A DNA stretch of 64,000 bases from an uncultured Idiomarina sp. Lineage in GTDB: Bacteria > Pseudomonadota > Gammaproteobacteria > Enterobacterales > Alteromonadaceae. The stretch lies in assembly GCA_946885915.1 (NCBI GenBank), contig CAMPHF010000012.1, forward strand, positions 1 through 64,000. The letters run 5' to 3'. The translations under genes were made by a program, and so were the position numbers. The notes below the pieces were generated by a model that saw only the letters and a list, made by a program, of their open reading frames with translations, did no database searches and was not told where the DNA came from. Shown one piece after another: positions 18,747-29,887 of this stretch; within the stretch, counting starts at the first letter, position 1, and each line of letters starts with the position of its first letter.

Positions 18747-19679
18747 ATGAATTCGAATCAAGAACCTAATGGCTATAACTTTGCGAAAGACGACGAAATC
18801 GATCTGCGTGAACTTTTCCGAGTAATTTGGCAAGGCAAGTGGATTATTATCGCGGTGACTTTTGTTTTTGCCGTAGGGTCAGTGTTTTATGCGTTGAGTT
18901 TGCCGAATATTTATAAATCGGAAGTTACGCTTGCGCCGGCCGGAGATGATGGTGGGATGCGATTGTCCGGTCAGTTGGGTGGTTTGGCTTCTTTAGCTGG
19001 TGTGAACTTAGGGGGCGCTCGAGGTGATAAAACTCAGTTAGCGCTCGCGGTTCTGAATTCCAAAAAATTTAAAATGGATTTTATTGAGCGCCGTGAAATT
19101 ATGCCGGAGTTGATGGCTGTGGAAGATTGGAGAATTGATACAAACACTCTAGTTTATAATGAGGAAATCTTTGACCCGAATTCTAATCGATGGGTTCGCG
19201 AAGTAGAACTACCGAGAGAAACTGTGCCATCTCTACAGGAAGCGGTCAAGTTCTTAAATGAAATCTTATTATCAAGTAGAGATGAAGAGACGGGACTCGT
19301 AACCGTATCGGTGGAACATGTTTCGCCAGTGATCGCAAAGCGATGGGTCGAGTGGATTATTTATGATTTAAACGAAAATATGAGAGCGCGCGAAAAAGAA
19401 GAATCGGCAAAAAGCATCGCTTATTTGGAAGCACAGTTGAAGGAGACTGAGTTAGCCGACGTTAAACAAGTGTTGTTCGAGCTCATTGAAGAACAAACTA
19501 AGACGTATATGTTTACTGAAGTCAGAGACGAATATGTTTTTAAAACAATTGATCCGGCTATTGTACCGGAGGAAAAATCAAAGCCTTCTAGAGCTCTAAT
19601 TTGTATTTTTTCCGTACTACTCGGTGGTGTACTGAGTACCTTTGTTGTGGTCGTAAGAAGTCGATGGACTACAAACTAA
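18747..19679 (+). CDS. wzz: Wzz polysaccharide chain-length regulator
   Basis: Inner-membrane co-polymerase that sets O-antigen or capsule chain length in Wzx/Wzy systems. The 310-residue product has two membrane helices, one near 33-53 and one near 282-302, that frame a periplasmic domain. Typical family features are DEIDLRELFRVIWQGKWIII at the start, the post-TM1 segment SLPNIYKSEVTLAP, and a Pro/Lys motif (PEEKSKPSRALI) just before the second helix. It is the first gene after the ops element. The next gene starts 96 bases later. Confidence 0.92.
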   Translation: MNSNQEPNGYNFAKDDEIDLRELFRVIWQGKWIIIAVTFVFAVGSVFYALSLPNIYKSEVTLAPAGDDGGMRLSGQLGGLASLAGVNLGGARGDKTQLALAVLNSKKFKMDFIERREIMPELMAVEDWRIDTNTLVYNEEIFDPNSNRWVREVELPRETVPSLQEAVKFLNEILLSSRDEETGLVTVSVEHVSPVIAKRWVEWIIYDLNENMRAREKEESAKSIAYLEAQLKETELADVKQVLFELIEEQTKTYMFTEVRDEYVFKTIDPAIVPEEKSKPSRALICIFSVLLGGVLSTFVVVVRSRWTTN

Positions 19680-19775
19680 TAATGTGGAATTCATTCTTGC
19701 ACTACTTCGCGATTATAAGTTAGATATTAGGCCTTGAACGTCTTGATCAAGCCATTTTTACTAGGAAATTAATTT

Positions 19776-21053
19776 ATGTTTCAAGCGAATGAAGCCAAGC
19801 TTGCGATAATCGGTTTGGGTTATGTTGGGTTGCCGCTGGCGGTCGAGTTTGGTAAGAAACAATCAGTTGTAGGATTCGATATTAACTCTAAGCGAGTCAA
19901 AGATCTCAAGGATGGTCACGACTTTACTTTAGAAGTTGCATCTTCAGAGCTTTCGTCTGCAAAATTTCTATCATTTTCTTGTGAGTTGGATGTATTGAAA
20001 GACTGTAATGTTTACATCGTAACGGTACCGACTCCAATTGATGAAAACAACGCTCCAGATTTAACTCCTTTGCGCAAAGCGTCAGCAATGTTGGCTACAA
20101 TTATAAAACCCAATGACGTGGTGATATTTGAATCAACAGTCTATCCGGGTGCAACAGAAGAAGTCTGTATTCCAATTATAGAGAAAGGCTCAGGGTTAAA
20201 GTTTAATATCGATTTTTTTGCTGGTTATAGTCCTGAGCGAATCAATCCGGGTGACAAAGTAAACACACTAACTAAAATTAAGAAAATCACATCGGGCTCA
20301 ACGCACGAAGTAGCGCAGTTTGTCGATAAACTCTATAGCTCGATTATTACCGCAGGTACACATTTAGCAAGCTCGATAAAAGTTGCCGAAGCCGCAAAGG
20401 TGATAGAAAACACGCAACGAGATTTGAATATTGCCATTATTAATGAATTCGCAAAAATATTTAATATTCTTGGTATCGATACTCAAGAGGTTTTAGACGC
20501 GGCGGGAACCAAGTGGAATTTCTTGGCCTTTAAGCCGGGCCTGGTGGGCGGTCATTGCATTAGCGTTGATCCTTATTATCTAACCTACAAGGCTAAAGAA
20601 GTAGGTTATCACCCCGAAGTTATCCTTGCTGGGCGTCGTATTAATGATGGGATGGGACAATATACTGCGACACAACTCGTTAAAGCGGTTAGTAAGAAGA
20701 AAATTCACATCGATGAGGCTCGTGTTTTGGTACTTGGCTTCACATTTAAAGGCGATTGCCCTGACGTTCGAAATACAAAAATCATTGATATGGTTGAAGA
20801 GCTGAAGAGTTTCAATATGCGTGTTGATGTGTTTGATCCGTGGGCTAACGCTGAAGAAGTTAAACATGAGTATGATCTAGAGCTTCAGAAAGAATTGGTT
20901 ACCGGTATTTACGACGCCATAGTAATTGCTGTTGATCATTCAGATTTTAAAAAGTGGGGCGTGGAAAAAATACGTGCTTTTGGTAAAGAAAATCATGTCC
21001 TTTATGATGTTAAACATGTTTTACCAAAAGCTCACTCCGACCTGCGATTGTAA
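19776..21053 (+). CDS. wbpA: UDP-N-acetyl-hexosamine 6-dehydrogenase (WbpA/TviB family)
   Basis: NAD-dependent oxidation of UDP-GlcNAc (or UDP-GalNAc) to the uronic acid. The 425-residue product has the N-terminal Rossmann motif GLGYVGLPLAVEFG (about residues 13-26). The catalytic Cys lies in GLVGGHCISVDPYYLTYKA, and a C-terminal domain has VLGFTFKGDCPDVRNTK. These sequences resemble WbpA/WbpO/TviB rather than UDP-glucose dehydrogenase. The following wbpB-, wbpD- and wbpE-like genes favour the WbpA reaction. Substrate choice is inferred from that context. Codon use is AT-richer than the yjb genes upstream. Confidence 0.88.
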   Translation: MFQANEAKLAIIGLGYVGLPLAVEFGKKQSVVGFDINSKRVKDLKDGHDFTLEVASSELSSAKFLSFSCELDVLKDCNVYIVTVPTPIDENNAPDLTPLRKASAMLATIIKPNDVVIFESTVYPGATEEVCIPIIEKGSGLKFNIDFFAGYSPERINPGDKVNTLTKIKKITSGSTHEVAQFVDKLYSSIITAGTHLASSIKVAEAAKVIENTQRDLNIAIINEFAKIFNILGIDTQEVLDAAGTKWNFLAFKPGLVGGHCISVDPYYLTYKAKEVGYHPEVILAGRRINDGMGQYTATQLVKAVSKKKIHIDEARVLVLGFTFKGDCPDVRNTKIIDMVEELKSFNMRVDVFDPWANAEEVKHEYDLELQKELVTGIYDAIVIAVDHSDFKKWGVEKIRAFGKENHVLYDVKHVLPKAHSDLRL

Positions 21054-22016
<963 letters not shown>

Positions 22017-22017
22017 C

Positions 22018-22602
22018 ATGAGTTACTACAAACATGATTCTGCCATTGTTGATGAAGGCGCGCAAATTGGAGAGGGTTCGCGAGTTTGGCATTTTGTCCA
22101 CATCTGTGGTGGTGCAAAAGTAGGCAAGGGAGTGTCTATTGGTCAGAATGTGTTTGTGGGCAATCGAGTAGAGATTGGCGATTACTGTAAGGTGCAAAAT
22201 AACGTCTCGGTTTATGACAATGTTTATTTAGAAGAGGGCGTTTTCTGTGGGCCCAGTATGGTGTTTACGAATGTTTATAACCCTCGCTCTCTAATCGAGC
22301 GAAAGAATGAGTACCGTGACACTTTTGTTAAGAAAGGTGCCACCTTGGGTGCAAACTGCACTATCGTCTGTGGAATCACGATAGGTGAGTATGCTTTTGT
22401 TGGGGCCGGGGCGGTTATTAATAAAAATGTACCAGCGTACGCGCTGATGGTAGGTGTGCCAGGCAAGCAAATTGGTTGGATGAGCGAATATGGAGAGCAA
22501 CTTGATCTTCCGCTATCAGGAAATGCTGAAGTCGCATGCTCTCATACAGGTGACCGTTATATATTGAGTGGTCAGGCAGTAACAAAAATTTCGGTGAGCT
22601 AA
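22018..22602 (+). CDS. wbpD: UDP-2-acetamido-3-amino-glucuronate N-acetyltransferase (WbpD type)
   Basis: Left-handed beta-helix (hexapeptide repeat) acetyltransferase that acetylates the 3-amino group. The 194-residue product has repeated hexapeptides from about 10 to 145, including [40 protein letters not shown] and [23 protein letters not shown]. The VWHF(V)HI opening is characteristic of WbpD/WlbB. It begins one base after the wbpB stop. Confidence 0.9.
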   Translation: MSYYKHDSAIVDEGAQIGEGSRVWHFVHICGGAKVGKGVSIGQNVFVGNRVEIGDYCKVQNNVSVYDNVYLEEGVFCGPSMVFTNVYNPRSLIERKNEYRDTFVKKGATLGANCTIVCGITIGEYAFVGAGAVINKNVPAYALMVGVPGKQIGWMSEYGEQLDLPLSGNAEVACSHTGDRYILSGQAVTKISVS

Positions 22603-22609
22603 ATTATTT

Positions 22610-23692
22610 ATGATGCAGTTTATTGACTTGGCCGCACAACAAGCGCGCTTAAAAGATAAGATCGATGCAGGGATTGCTAGAGTTCTTGCACATGGGCAAT
22701 ACATTCTTGGTCCTGAAGTAGACGAATTAGAGGAAAAACTTGCAGCTTATGTGGGAGCAAAATACTGCATTACCGTTGCCAATGGAACGGATGCACTTCA
22801 GATTGCGCAAATGGCTTTAGGTATAGGCCCCGGAGACGAAGTTATTACTCCTGGTTTTACATATATAGCGACAGCTGAGACGGTGGCTTTGCTAGGAGCA
22901 AAGCCAGTGTATGTCGATGTTGATGAAAAGACATACAACCTTGATCCCACTAAGTTAGAGGCAGCAATAACAGCGCGAACAAAAGCAATTATTCCAGTGT
23001 CGTTGTATGGGCAATGTGCTGACTTTGATGCCATAAATGCTGTCGCTTCAAAATATAATATTCCCGTGATTGAGGATGCAGCACAAAGTTTTGGTGCAAG
23101 CTATAAAGGCAAGAAGTCTTGCAACCTAAGCACTATTGCTTGCACTAGTTTCTTTCCGAGCAAGCCGTTAGGCTGTTACGGTGACGGTGGTGCTATTTTT
23201 ACTAACGATGACGAATTAGCTTTAGTTATGCGGCAGATTGCTAGGCACGGGCAGGAGAGACGCTATTACCATGTCCGAGTAGGGGTAAATAGTAGGTTGG
23301 ATACTCTTCAGGCTGCGATTTTGTTACCAAAATTAGAAATACTCGATGACGAGGTTATGCGTCGTTGCGACGTTGCGCGTTACTATTCTAACGAATTAGA
23401 GAAATGTTCCGTATATACGGTTCCATACATTCATGATAACAATCAAAGTTCGTGGGCACAGTACACGATACAAATAGAAGATCGAATGACAGTTCAATCT
23501 AAACTTGAAACTAATGGTATCCCAACAGCTATTCACTACCCCATTCCATTAAACAAACAACCTGCTGTTTTGGATAATGATGTCGATCTGCCTATTGGAA
23601 ATAGAATAGCCGAAAGAGTTATTAGTTTACCTTTGCACCCCTATATTACCCGAACCCAACAGGCAAGAGTTTTGGAGTTGTTGATAGGGTGA
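22610..23692 (+). CDS. wbpE: UDP-2-acetamido-3-keto-glucuronate aminotransferase (WbpE type)
   Basis: PLP-dependent transaminase of the DegT/DnrJ/EryC1 family that adds the 3-amino group. The 360-residue product has the PLP lysine K185 in SFFPSKPLGCYGDGGA, the VANGTDALQIA phosphate-binding region and the HGQERRYYH loop, all typical of WbpE/WlbC. With wbpA, B and D it completes UDP-2,3-diacetamido-2,3-dideoxy-glucuronate synthesis. No WbpI-type 2-epimerase is present, so the gluco form is predicted. A second ATG follows immediately. The end overlaps wzx by four bases. Confidence 0.92.
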   Translation: MMQFIDLAAQQARLKDKIDAGIARVLAHGQYILGPEVDELEEKLAAYVGAKYCITVANGTDALQIAQMALGIGPGDEVITPGFTYIATAETVALLGAKPVYVDVDEKTYNLDPTKLEAAITARTKAIIPVSLYGQCADFDAINAVASKYNIPVIEDAAQSFGASYKGKKSCNLSTIACTSFFPSKPLGCYGDGGAIFTNDDELALVMRQIARHGQERRYYHVRVGVNSRLDTLQAAILLPKLEILDDEVMRRCDVARYYSNELEKCSVYTVPYIHDNNQSSWAQYTIQIEDRMTVQSKLETNGIPTAIHYPIPLNKQPAVLDNDVDLPIGNRIAERVISLPLHPYITRTQQARVLELLIG

Positions 23693-25125
23693 GAAAAAAA
23701 ATTGGCAATTTAGTCCCAAAAAATACTTTTGCTCGAGGTGTTGGTGTTTTGGTTGGAGGAAATGTTACCGCTCAACTTTTGATGGTAGCAGCAGCTCCTC
23801 TTCTAACTCGCCTATACACACCAGAAGATTTTGGGTTGCTCGCGGTTTATACGGCGCTATTAGCACTTTTTAGCGTTGTTTCAAGTTTGCGGTATGAACT
23901 TGCTATTCCGATACCTGAGTCGTCCAACGAGGCTGGAAATTTAGTTATCCTGAGTTTGGTTATTGTTTGTTTAATGACCATTATTTCTGGGGTGATGGTC
24001 TTTATTGCTGGAAGCGAAATTGCAGAATTATTGAATACCCCAATGCTTGGTCAGTACTTCTGGTTACTGCCAGTAGGCATTTTTCTTTCGGGTATATATA
24101 AAGTTTTTAATTACTCAGCTGTTAGAAATAGACTTTTTGTTGACATAACTAAGACTAGACTTAGCCAGTCTTTGTCTACACTACTTTTCCAAGGTTTTGG
24201 ATATGGTTTGGGTGGTGTGGCTTTGTTAATTGGTCAAGCATGTGGTCAAGGTATGGGAACTGTAAAGTTATTCCGCCGAACGATTCTCAATGGAAATTTA
24301 GAGTTTTCAAATCGATTCGAGATCTGGAATACAGCGGTTAAATATAAACAATTCCCTTTGTTCTCAACTTGGTCTGGATTGTTTAATACTATTGGTGGAC
24401 AGCTTCCTGCGTTAATGTTTGCAGCTTTTTTTGGTGCTAGTGTTGCGGGAATCTATGCACTAGCAAGCCGTTTTATACTCTTACCAATGTCTATCGTTGG
24501 GGGGGCAGTTGGTAAAGTCTTTTTGTCTGATGCTGCAGCTGCAAAGCGAGAAAACCGACTTACAGTTCTTGTCGAAAGTGTGCATCAGAATCTTTCGGAG
24601 ATAATTGCGCCGGCGGTACTGCTTTTACTTTTTCTAGGCCCGGATATATTCGCTTTTGCATTCGGTGAAAACTGGCGTCAAGCTGGTGTTTTTACTCAAT
24701 ACATGGCTCCTTTTCTTTATATTCAGTTTTCTACGTCACCTTTGACTGTTTTACACTCTGTGCTAGGGAAACAGGCCAAAGGAGTATTTTTTCATGGAAT
24801 GTTACTTCTCGTTAGAACAATAAGTATAGGTATTGGCATTTTGTTTGAGGACGTTATGCTTGCGGTTTGTTTATTCTCACTGAGCAGCATGGTTTGTTGG
24901 TTTGGCTTTCTATATTGGATTCTATCTCTAGCAGGATCGAACGGTGCAGCTGTAATAGTCAAATCGATGTTTAGTGCAATATGTGTTCCTTTATTGGCAA
25001 TAACCCCTTTTGTTATAAGTTACTTTAACGATTTAAGTGCCCTTATTATTATTCCATCGTTTATTCTATTTATTCTGATAATTATGTGTCGATTTTATAC
25101 TTTAATGAAGAAGCGGGCTAATTGA
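23689..25125 (+). CDS. wzx: Wzx-type lipid-linked oligosaccharide flippase
   Basis: Polytopic inner-membrane protein of the MATE/MOP superfamily, predicted to flip undecaprenyl-PP-linked repeat units to the periplasm. The 478-residue product has about 12-14 hydrophobic segments and the start motif FARGVGVLVGGNVTAQLLMVAAAPLLTRLYTPEDFGLLAVY, typical of this polysaccharide-biosynthesis membrane family. It starts at GTG overlapping the wbpE stop. Specificity cannot be read from sequence. Confidence 0.9.
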   Translation: MRKKIGNLVPKNTFARGVGVLVGGNVTAQLLMVAAAPLLTRLYTPEDFGLLAVYTALLALFSVVSSLRYELAIPIPESSNEAGNLVILSLVIVCLMTIISGVMVFIAGSEIAELLNTPMLGQYFWLLPVGIFLSGIYKVFNYSAVRNRLFVDITKTRLSQSLSTLLFQGFGYGLGGVALLIGQACGQGMGTVKLFRRTILNGNLEFSNRFEIWNTAVKYKQFPLFSTWSGLFNTIGGQLPALMFAAFFGASVAGIYALASRFILLPMSIVGGAVGKVFLSDAAAAKRENRLTVLVESVHQNLSEIIAPAVLLLLFLGPDIFAFAFGENWRQAGVFTQYMAPFLYIQFSTSPLTVLHSVLGKQAKGVFFHGMLLLVRTISIGIGILFEDVMLAVCLFSLSSMVCWFGFLYWILSLAGSNGAAVIVKSMFSAICVPLLAITPFVISYFNDLSALIIIPSFILFILIIMCRFYTLMKKRAN

Positions 25126-25131
25126 AAATTT

Positions 25132-26058
25132 ATGATAAACCCTCCCAATTTATTCTTAATCGGTGCACCTAAAGCAGGGACGTCGGCAGTTGCTAATATT
25201 CTTTCAAAGCATGAAGACATATATTGTTGGAAGAAGGAGCCTAGATTCTTTGACGCCCACACATACTATAAGAACCCTTCGTATCATCCAATTAAAGATA
25301 TTGACGAATACCTAAGTTATTATGACAACGATATTGCAAAGGTTGCTAAATATCGGTTGGATGCAAGTGTCTTTAATATGTACTCAGTAAAAAGCATTCA
25401 TAATATACTCAGGATGAGTCCTGATGCGAAATTCATTCTAATTATACGTGACCCCTTATCTGCGACGAAATCAATGTTTAACCAGCGTTTAAAGTACATT
25501 GATCGTAGTATGCGAGAAGTATCCGATGACTTCCTCGACTGCTGGAAGCTATTAGATGCGCGGTCTAGAGGTGAAGGCTTTCCTGAAAATTGTAAGGCTC
25601 CAATAGTCTTTAGATATGATTATCTCTATCATTATGAAAGATATATCCCAGAGATATTAAGCATAGTGAAATCGAGTAATATTAAGATAATGACATATGA
25701 AGACTTCAAAAATAATCCAGAATTTTTCATATATCATTTGCAAAATTGGTTAAAAATAAAAGAGGCTTTTTCGGAGAGTGATACTAAAGTAATAAACCCA
25801 AGTATTATAATTAAAAATTCTCTATGGAATCAAGTTATATGGCAGATAAAAAATAAGTCAATTTATTTGCGTCTGCGGTTGGGTATGACAGGAAAAAGAG
25901 TGCGATTTTTCAATAAAATAATTTTAAAGTCGGCGTTAAATAATACGAAGGACACATTATGTGATTACGATTCTATTATAAAAGATGAGTTCATAGAAAC
26001 TTATGATTATCTTTCACAGGCAAAACGTGATGGGATAATCTCAGTACTTAGAGAGTAG
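25132..26058 (+). CDS. Sulfotransferase domain protein
   Basis: Predicted PAPS-dependent sulfotransferase acting on the glycan made by this cluster. The 308-residue product has the 5'-phosphosulfate loop IGAPKAGTSAVANIL (about 10-24). The 3'-phosphate-binding segment FILIIRDPLSATKSMFNQ (about 101-118) has the conserved Arg and Ser. Its fold resembles heparan-sulfate-type sulfotransferases. It lies six bases after wzx in AT-rich sequence. PAPS synthesis genes lie 16 kb downstream in the same direction. The acceptor sugar is unknown. Confidence 0.87.
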   Translation: MINPPNLFLIGAPKAGTSAVANILSKHEDIYCWKKEPRFFDAHTYYKNPSYHPIKDIDEYLSYYDNDIAKVAKYRLDASVFNMYSVKSIHNILRMSPDAKFILIIRDPLSATKSMFNQRLKYIDRSMREVSDDFLDCWKLLDARSRGEGFPENCKAPIVFRYDYLYHYERYIPEILSIVKSSNIKIMTYEDFKNNPEFFIYHLQNWLKIKEAFSESDTKVINPSIIIKNSLWNQVIWQIKNKSIYLRLRLGMTGKRVRFFNKIILKSALNNTKDTLCDYDSIIKDEFIETYDYLSQAKRDGIISVLRE

Positions 26059-26066
26059 TCATAGAT

Positions 26067-27428
26067 ATGGTAAAGATTAAGTCGTTTTCTTCAGCAGCTA
26101 GCGAATGGTTAGAGACCATTTTGTTTGAACGATTTGGAATTAAGCTTCAGATCACTCAGTACGATAGTATGCTATTTATTTCAATACTGGGTAAAAAAAG
26201 AAAGATTCGTTTTGACACGCTAGAGCAGTTCTTTCATGAAAATAATTCTGATTTCCCATGTTATTTTTGGAAAGCTTCTTCTGAGGGATTTGAAGCTTCA
26301 ATAGATGATCTGATCCCGGCCCCCTCAAAGGCACCTTTAATAGAACCCCTAGTTGAGTTTTCGGATAGCGGCGCTGTTATTCATTACGATATTTTAGGCC
26401 TGACGTACTGGATGCTGGCTCGAATAGAGGAAATTGGGCGTCAAGATTTGGATAGACATCAAAGATTTCCTGCAGTAGCGTCCCATGCTTATAGCCATGG
26501 ATATCTAGAGAGGCCGATAGTTGATGAATGGTTGATTATTTTAGGTCAAGTCATTTCTAAGGTTTGGCCACACGTAAAGCAAAAGAATCATAGTTTCAGG
26601 ATGAAAGTGTCACATGACGTTGATGTTCCGAGTTTATATGCTTTTAAACCGTGGACAAAAATAGCTCGCATGATGTTTAGCTTTATCGTGAAGCGATTAG
26701 ATCTAAAAAGCGCTCTGTTGGCTCCTTATATTAAAATTGGAACTATTAAAAAGTTGCATCCTCTAGATCCCTGCAATACTTTTGATTGGTTAATGGATCA
26801 ATCCGACGAACAAAACATCATAAGTGCGTTTTATTTTATTTGTGGAAATACCGATGCGAATAAAGATGCAGACTATAGTTTAGAGCATCCAGCTATTCGT
26901 CGTTTATTGCGTGACATTTATGAGAGAGGTCATGAAATAGGGCTACACCCCAGTTACAATACTTTTCGCGCTCCGCAGCTAATTAAGAACGAAGCCGATC
27001 GATTAAGAAGCATTTGTGAAGAGGAAGGCATTAAACAGGATAACTGGGGCGGACGAATGCATTACTTGCGATGGGAACAACCAGTTACGCTCTGTGCTTG
27101 GGATTCGGCAGGTATGACTTATGATTCTACGTTAGGATATGCTGATCGACCTGGTTTCCGCTGCGGGACTTGCCATGAGTATCCAGGGTTCAATGCCGTT
27201 ACTCAAGAGAAACTCAAGATTAGAGTTAGACCTTTAATTGTTATGGAATGCACCATTATTGAGCGAACATATTTAGGGCTTGGATTGAGTGAAGAGGCAA
27301 CTGAAAAAATGCAAAAATTGAAAAACAATTGTCGCAAGGTATCAGGAACATTCAGCTTGCTTTGGCACAATTCATTTCTTAAGAGCGAGGGTTTAAAATC
27401 TTTATATAAAACGATATTGAGAAGTTAA
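26067..27428 (+). CDS. Polysaccharide deacetylase-like protein (NodB-type fold)
   Basis: The 453-residue product has an N-terminal domain of unknown role (about 1-170). A polysaccharide deacetylase-like part follows, with the metal-binding type motif KVSHDVDVPS (about 190) and RGHEIGLHPSYNTF (about 290-303). A late SLLWHNSFL segment is typical of large deacetylase-like proteins in O-antigen loci. It could remove an acetyl group from an amino sugar. The active-site residues appear present, but the substrate is not predictable. No signal peptide is evident, so cytoplasmic action is more likely. Confidence 0.72.
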   Translation: MVKIKSFSSAASEWLETILFERFGIKLQITQYDSMLFISILGKKRKIRFDTLEQFFHENNSDFPCYFWKASSEGFEASIDDLIPAPSKAPLIEPLVEFSDSGAVIHYDILGLTYWMLARIEEIGRQDLDRHQRFPAVASHAYSHGYLERPIVDEWLIILGQVISKVWPHVKQKNHSFRMKVSHDVDVPSLYAFKPWTKIARMMFSFIVKRLDLKSALLAPYIKIGTIKKLHPLDPCNTFDWLMDQSDEQNIISAFYFICGNTDANKDADYSLEHPAIRRLLRDIYERGHEIGLHPSYNTFRAPQLIKNEADRLRSICEEEGIKQDNWGGRMHYLRWEQPVTLCAWDSAGMTYDSTLGYADRPGFRCGTCHEYPGFNAVTQEKLKIRVRPLIVMECTIIERTYLGLGLSEEATEKMQKLKNNCRKVSGTFSLLWHNSFLKSEGLKSLYKTILRS

Positions 27429-27430
27429 TA

Positions 27431-28762
27431 GTGATTTCTAATCAATGGATATATAAAATAAGCTTTTCAATTTTAGCGTTTGTTCAATTCTTAACGCTAC
27501 TTGCCTACTTGAACGTGAATATATTAAATGTTGGCGAGTCGGGTTCTGCATTGTACTTGTTGCTCCTTAATTTTTTTATTTCCATTGTGCTAGCTGTAGT
27601 AATATGGAATCGAAGTGAATTATTTATTCATGTGAATACGCTTATTTTCTTTTTACTCGTTTCCTGGATAGCTTTAAGAGTGATAAATGATACGGGGGAT
27701 GTCAATAATCTAAAGCAAGTGACAATTGCGACGACAGGAGGTATGCTTCTATTTTTCTTTATTGGTGCATTCCATGGAATTAGTTACAAAAAAATAATTT
27801 TTTGTCAGCGTCAATTTAGTGTTGCAAAATTAATACTTATCCTATATTTATTTATATTAATCGGTATTTCATATGAGTTTTCTCAGAGGATGAGGGATAA
27901 TTTATTTTTAATTGAAGGAGTCGATGGTGCATACCAACGCCCTGGTAATTTTCTCTCTATTTCGTTTATTATCTCCTCGTACTTATACATATCAATTGTT
28001 CTAAATAGTTTCTATGAAAAAAACGTGCGGATAAGTAAATTTTTTTGGCTCGTTATTTATTCAGTAATAGCTTTCACAGCTTTGATAACCTCACAGCTTT
28101 TCGGTTCAAATAGTGCCACAGCTGTCACCGCAGGAACTTATCTTGTTACTTTGGTTATAAGCATGGTTGCTGTCAGCGGTGGCTTCCGGAGCAAGTACGC
28201 CAGTGACAAACTCTCTTTGCCATGGTCGAAAGAGTTAATGAAAAGTGTGATTTTTCTTTCTATTTATGGATTAGTTATTTTTTCTTCTATTGTAGCGGGC
28301 ATAATATATTTAACTGGGTTTGATCCTTCAAATCTTAGATTGCTTGGTTTTGGTGCGGGTACCAATACGTCTATTGAGTCTAGGATCGATATTTTACTCG
28401 AGTCAGGCGTAACCCAACTCTCACATTCCCCAATTTTCGGCGATTATAACGTAGCTTTTTTAACTACGGGTGATTCAGGACGACGTCTTCATAGCTTCCT
28501 TCCATTCGTAATGGCTAACTTAGGGCTAATTGGTGTTGCTTTAGTTTTTTTGTATTTCGCTAGTGTGTTCAATCAATTCATCAAGGAAAGTAAAATTCAG
28601 AATAGCGATAAAGTAAAGTCTTATCAAAATAGCGTGATAGCTATTTACGGTGCTTTCTTAATTATGTTTTTGTTCTTGTTTGCTAATATAGCTACAGGGG
28701 TGTCGTGGGCTGTACTTTGGTTCGCACTTGGATTTGCAACTAACCCGATCGGTTATAAATAA
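27431..28762 (+). CDS. wzy: Wzy-type polysaccharide polymerase (putative)
   Basis: Polytopic membrane protein of 443 residues with about 10-12 hydrophobic segments and a large loop near 290-360 (LRLLGFGAGTNTSIESRIDIL, then SHSPIFGDYNVAF). This is the layout of O-antigen polymerases and ligases. It starts with GTG two bases after the previous stop. Wzy proteins lack conserved motifs, so the call rests on topology and on being the only such gene in a Wzx/Wzz cluster. Confidence 0.75.
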   Translation: MISNQWIYKISFSILAFVQFLTLLAYLNVNILNVGESGSALYLLLLNFFISIVLAVVIWNRSELFIHVNTLIFFLLVSWIALRVINDTGDVNNLKQVTIATTGGMLLFFFIGAFHGISYKKIIFCQRQFSVAKLILILYLFILIGISYEFSQRMRDNLFLIEGVDGAYQRPGNFLSISFIISSYLYISIVLNSFYEKNVRISKFFWLVIYSVIAFTALITSQLFGSNSATAVTAGTYLVTLVISMVAVSGGFRSKYASDKLSLPWSKELMKSVIFLSIYGLVIFSSIVAGIIYLTGFDPSNLRLLGFGAGTNTSIESRIDILLESGVTQLSHSPIFGDYNVAFLTTGDSGRRLHSFLPFVMANLGLIGVALVFLYFASVFNQFIKESKIQNSDKVKSYQNSVIAIYGAFLIMFLFLFANIATGVSWAVLWFALGFATNPIGYK

Positions 28763-29887
28763 ATGAAAAAGATATTAAATATAGTGCTGAACGATTTCAA
28801 GAATGATAGCCGAGTTCTAAAAACTTCGAGATCGTTATCAAAAAAAGGGACTATAGTCACCGTGGCTGCCATGTGGGCTCATGGATTGAAAGAAAGGGAA
28901 TCTTTTAGTTGGGGGACAGTTAATCGCATAAAGCTCCGTTCTCGGCCTTTGCCAAAATGGAAGCCTTTGCAGATTATAAAGTATATAGAATTTTCCTTTC
29001 GGGTGTTTTTTAATTTCCGCAAAGTTAATATCGTGCATTGTAATGATTTGAACGCATTACCTATAGGGATTTTGATTAAGCTTTTTGGAGATAACGTAAA
29101 AGTTATTTATGACTGTCATGAGTATGAGACTGAAATGTACGGCTTAGCGGGTATACAAAAGAAGCTTAAAAAGTTTTTAGAACGGAACCTAATTAAACAT
29201 GCCGATAAAGTAGTTTGCGTTAGCGAGTCTATTGCTAAAGACTATGAGCGGATTTACAATATTTCTAAGCCTTATGTAGTTCTTAATTGCCCAGAATTCA
29301 AAGAACAAAAAAGGTCTAATTTGTTCAGAGAAATTCTCGGTATAAGAGAGGATCAAGTAATTTTTCTTTACCAAGGAGCTCTCAGTAGGGGTAGAGGTAT
29401 AGAGATACTGTTAGAGGCCTTTCAAAACCTTAATTCAGGTAGACACGTTTTGGTGTGCATGGGTTATGGCCCGCTCGAACCGCTTATTCGAAGTAAAGCA
29501 AGGATTAGCGATACTATTTATTTTTCCCCAGCGGTGTCACCGGATGTTCTTCTACAGTACACTAGCTCTGCGGATTTCGGTGTGTCATTTATAGAAGATT
29601 CATGCTTGAGTTATCGCTTCTGTTTACCAAATAAAGTTTTCGAATATTTAATGGCCGGTGTTCCTATATTAACTTCAAATTTATACGAAATGAAGTCATT
29701 GGTTGATAGAGAAAAGGTTGGAATTGCTGCTGAATCGAATACTATCGAAGGTTTTCGGCGAGCCGTTTTTTATTCTGAAGAACTAAACTATGCTGAAATC
29801 CTACAGTCAGTATTTCAAGCTAGAAAAAAATATTGTTGGGAAAATCAGGAATTAATTTTGGACGAGATTTACAATGACTTTTTATAA
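28763..29887 (+). CDS. GT4-family glycosyltransferase
   Basis: Predicted cytoplasmic GT-B glycosyltransferase of 374 residues. The N-terminal part has IYDCHEYETEMYG (about 114-126), a short motif seen in GT4 enzymes of capsule loci. The C-terminal donor domain has FLYQGALSRGRGIEILLEA (about 205-223) and the E-x7-E type region FCLPNKVFEYLMAGVPIL (about 288-305). It begins immediately after the wzy stop and overlaps the next transferase by 14 bases. Donor and acceptor are unknown. Confidence 0.87.
   Translation: MKKILNIVLNDFKNDSRVLKTSRSLSKKGTIVTVAAMWAHGLKERESFSWGTVNRIKLRSRPLPKWKPLQIIKYIEFSFRVFFNFRKVNIVHCNDLNALPIGILIKLFGDNVKVIYDCHEYETEMYGLAGIQKKLKKFLERNLIKHADKVVCVSESIAKDYERIYNISKPYVVLNCPEFKEQKRSNLFREILGIREDQVIFLYQGALSRGRGIEILLEAFQNLNSGRHVLVCMGYGPLEPLIRSKARISDTIYFSPAVSPDVLLQYTSSADFGVSFIEDSCLSYRFCLPNKVFEYLMAGVPILTSNLYEMKSLVDREKVGIAAESNTIEGFRRAVFYSEELNYAEILQSVFQARKKYCWENQELILDEIYNDFL

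Noticed and set aside
19776..21053. Second UDP-glucose dehydrogenase
   Set aside because: Motifs around the catalytic Cys (GGHCISVDPYYLTYKA) are of the WbpA/TviB type, and the neighbours are wbpB-, wbpD- and wbpE-like.
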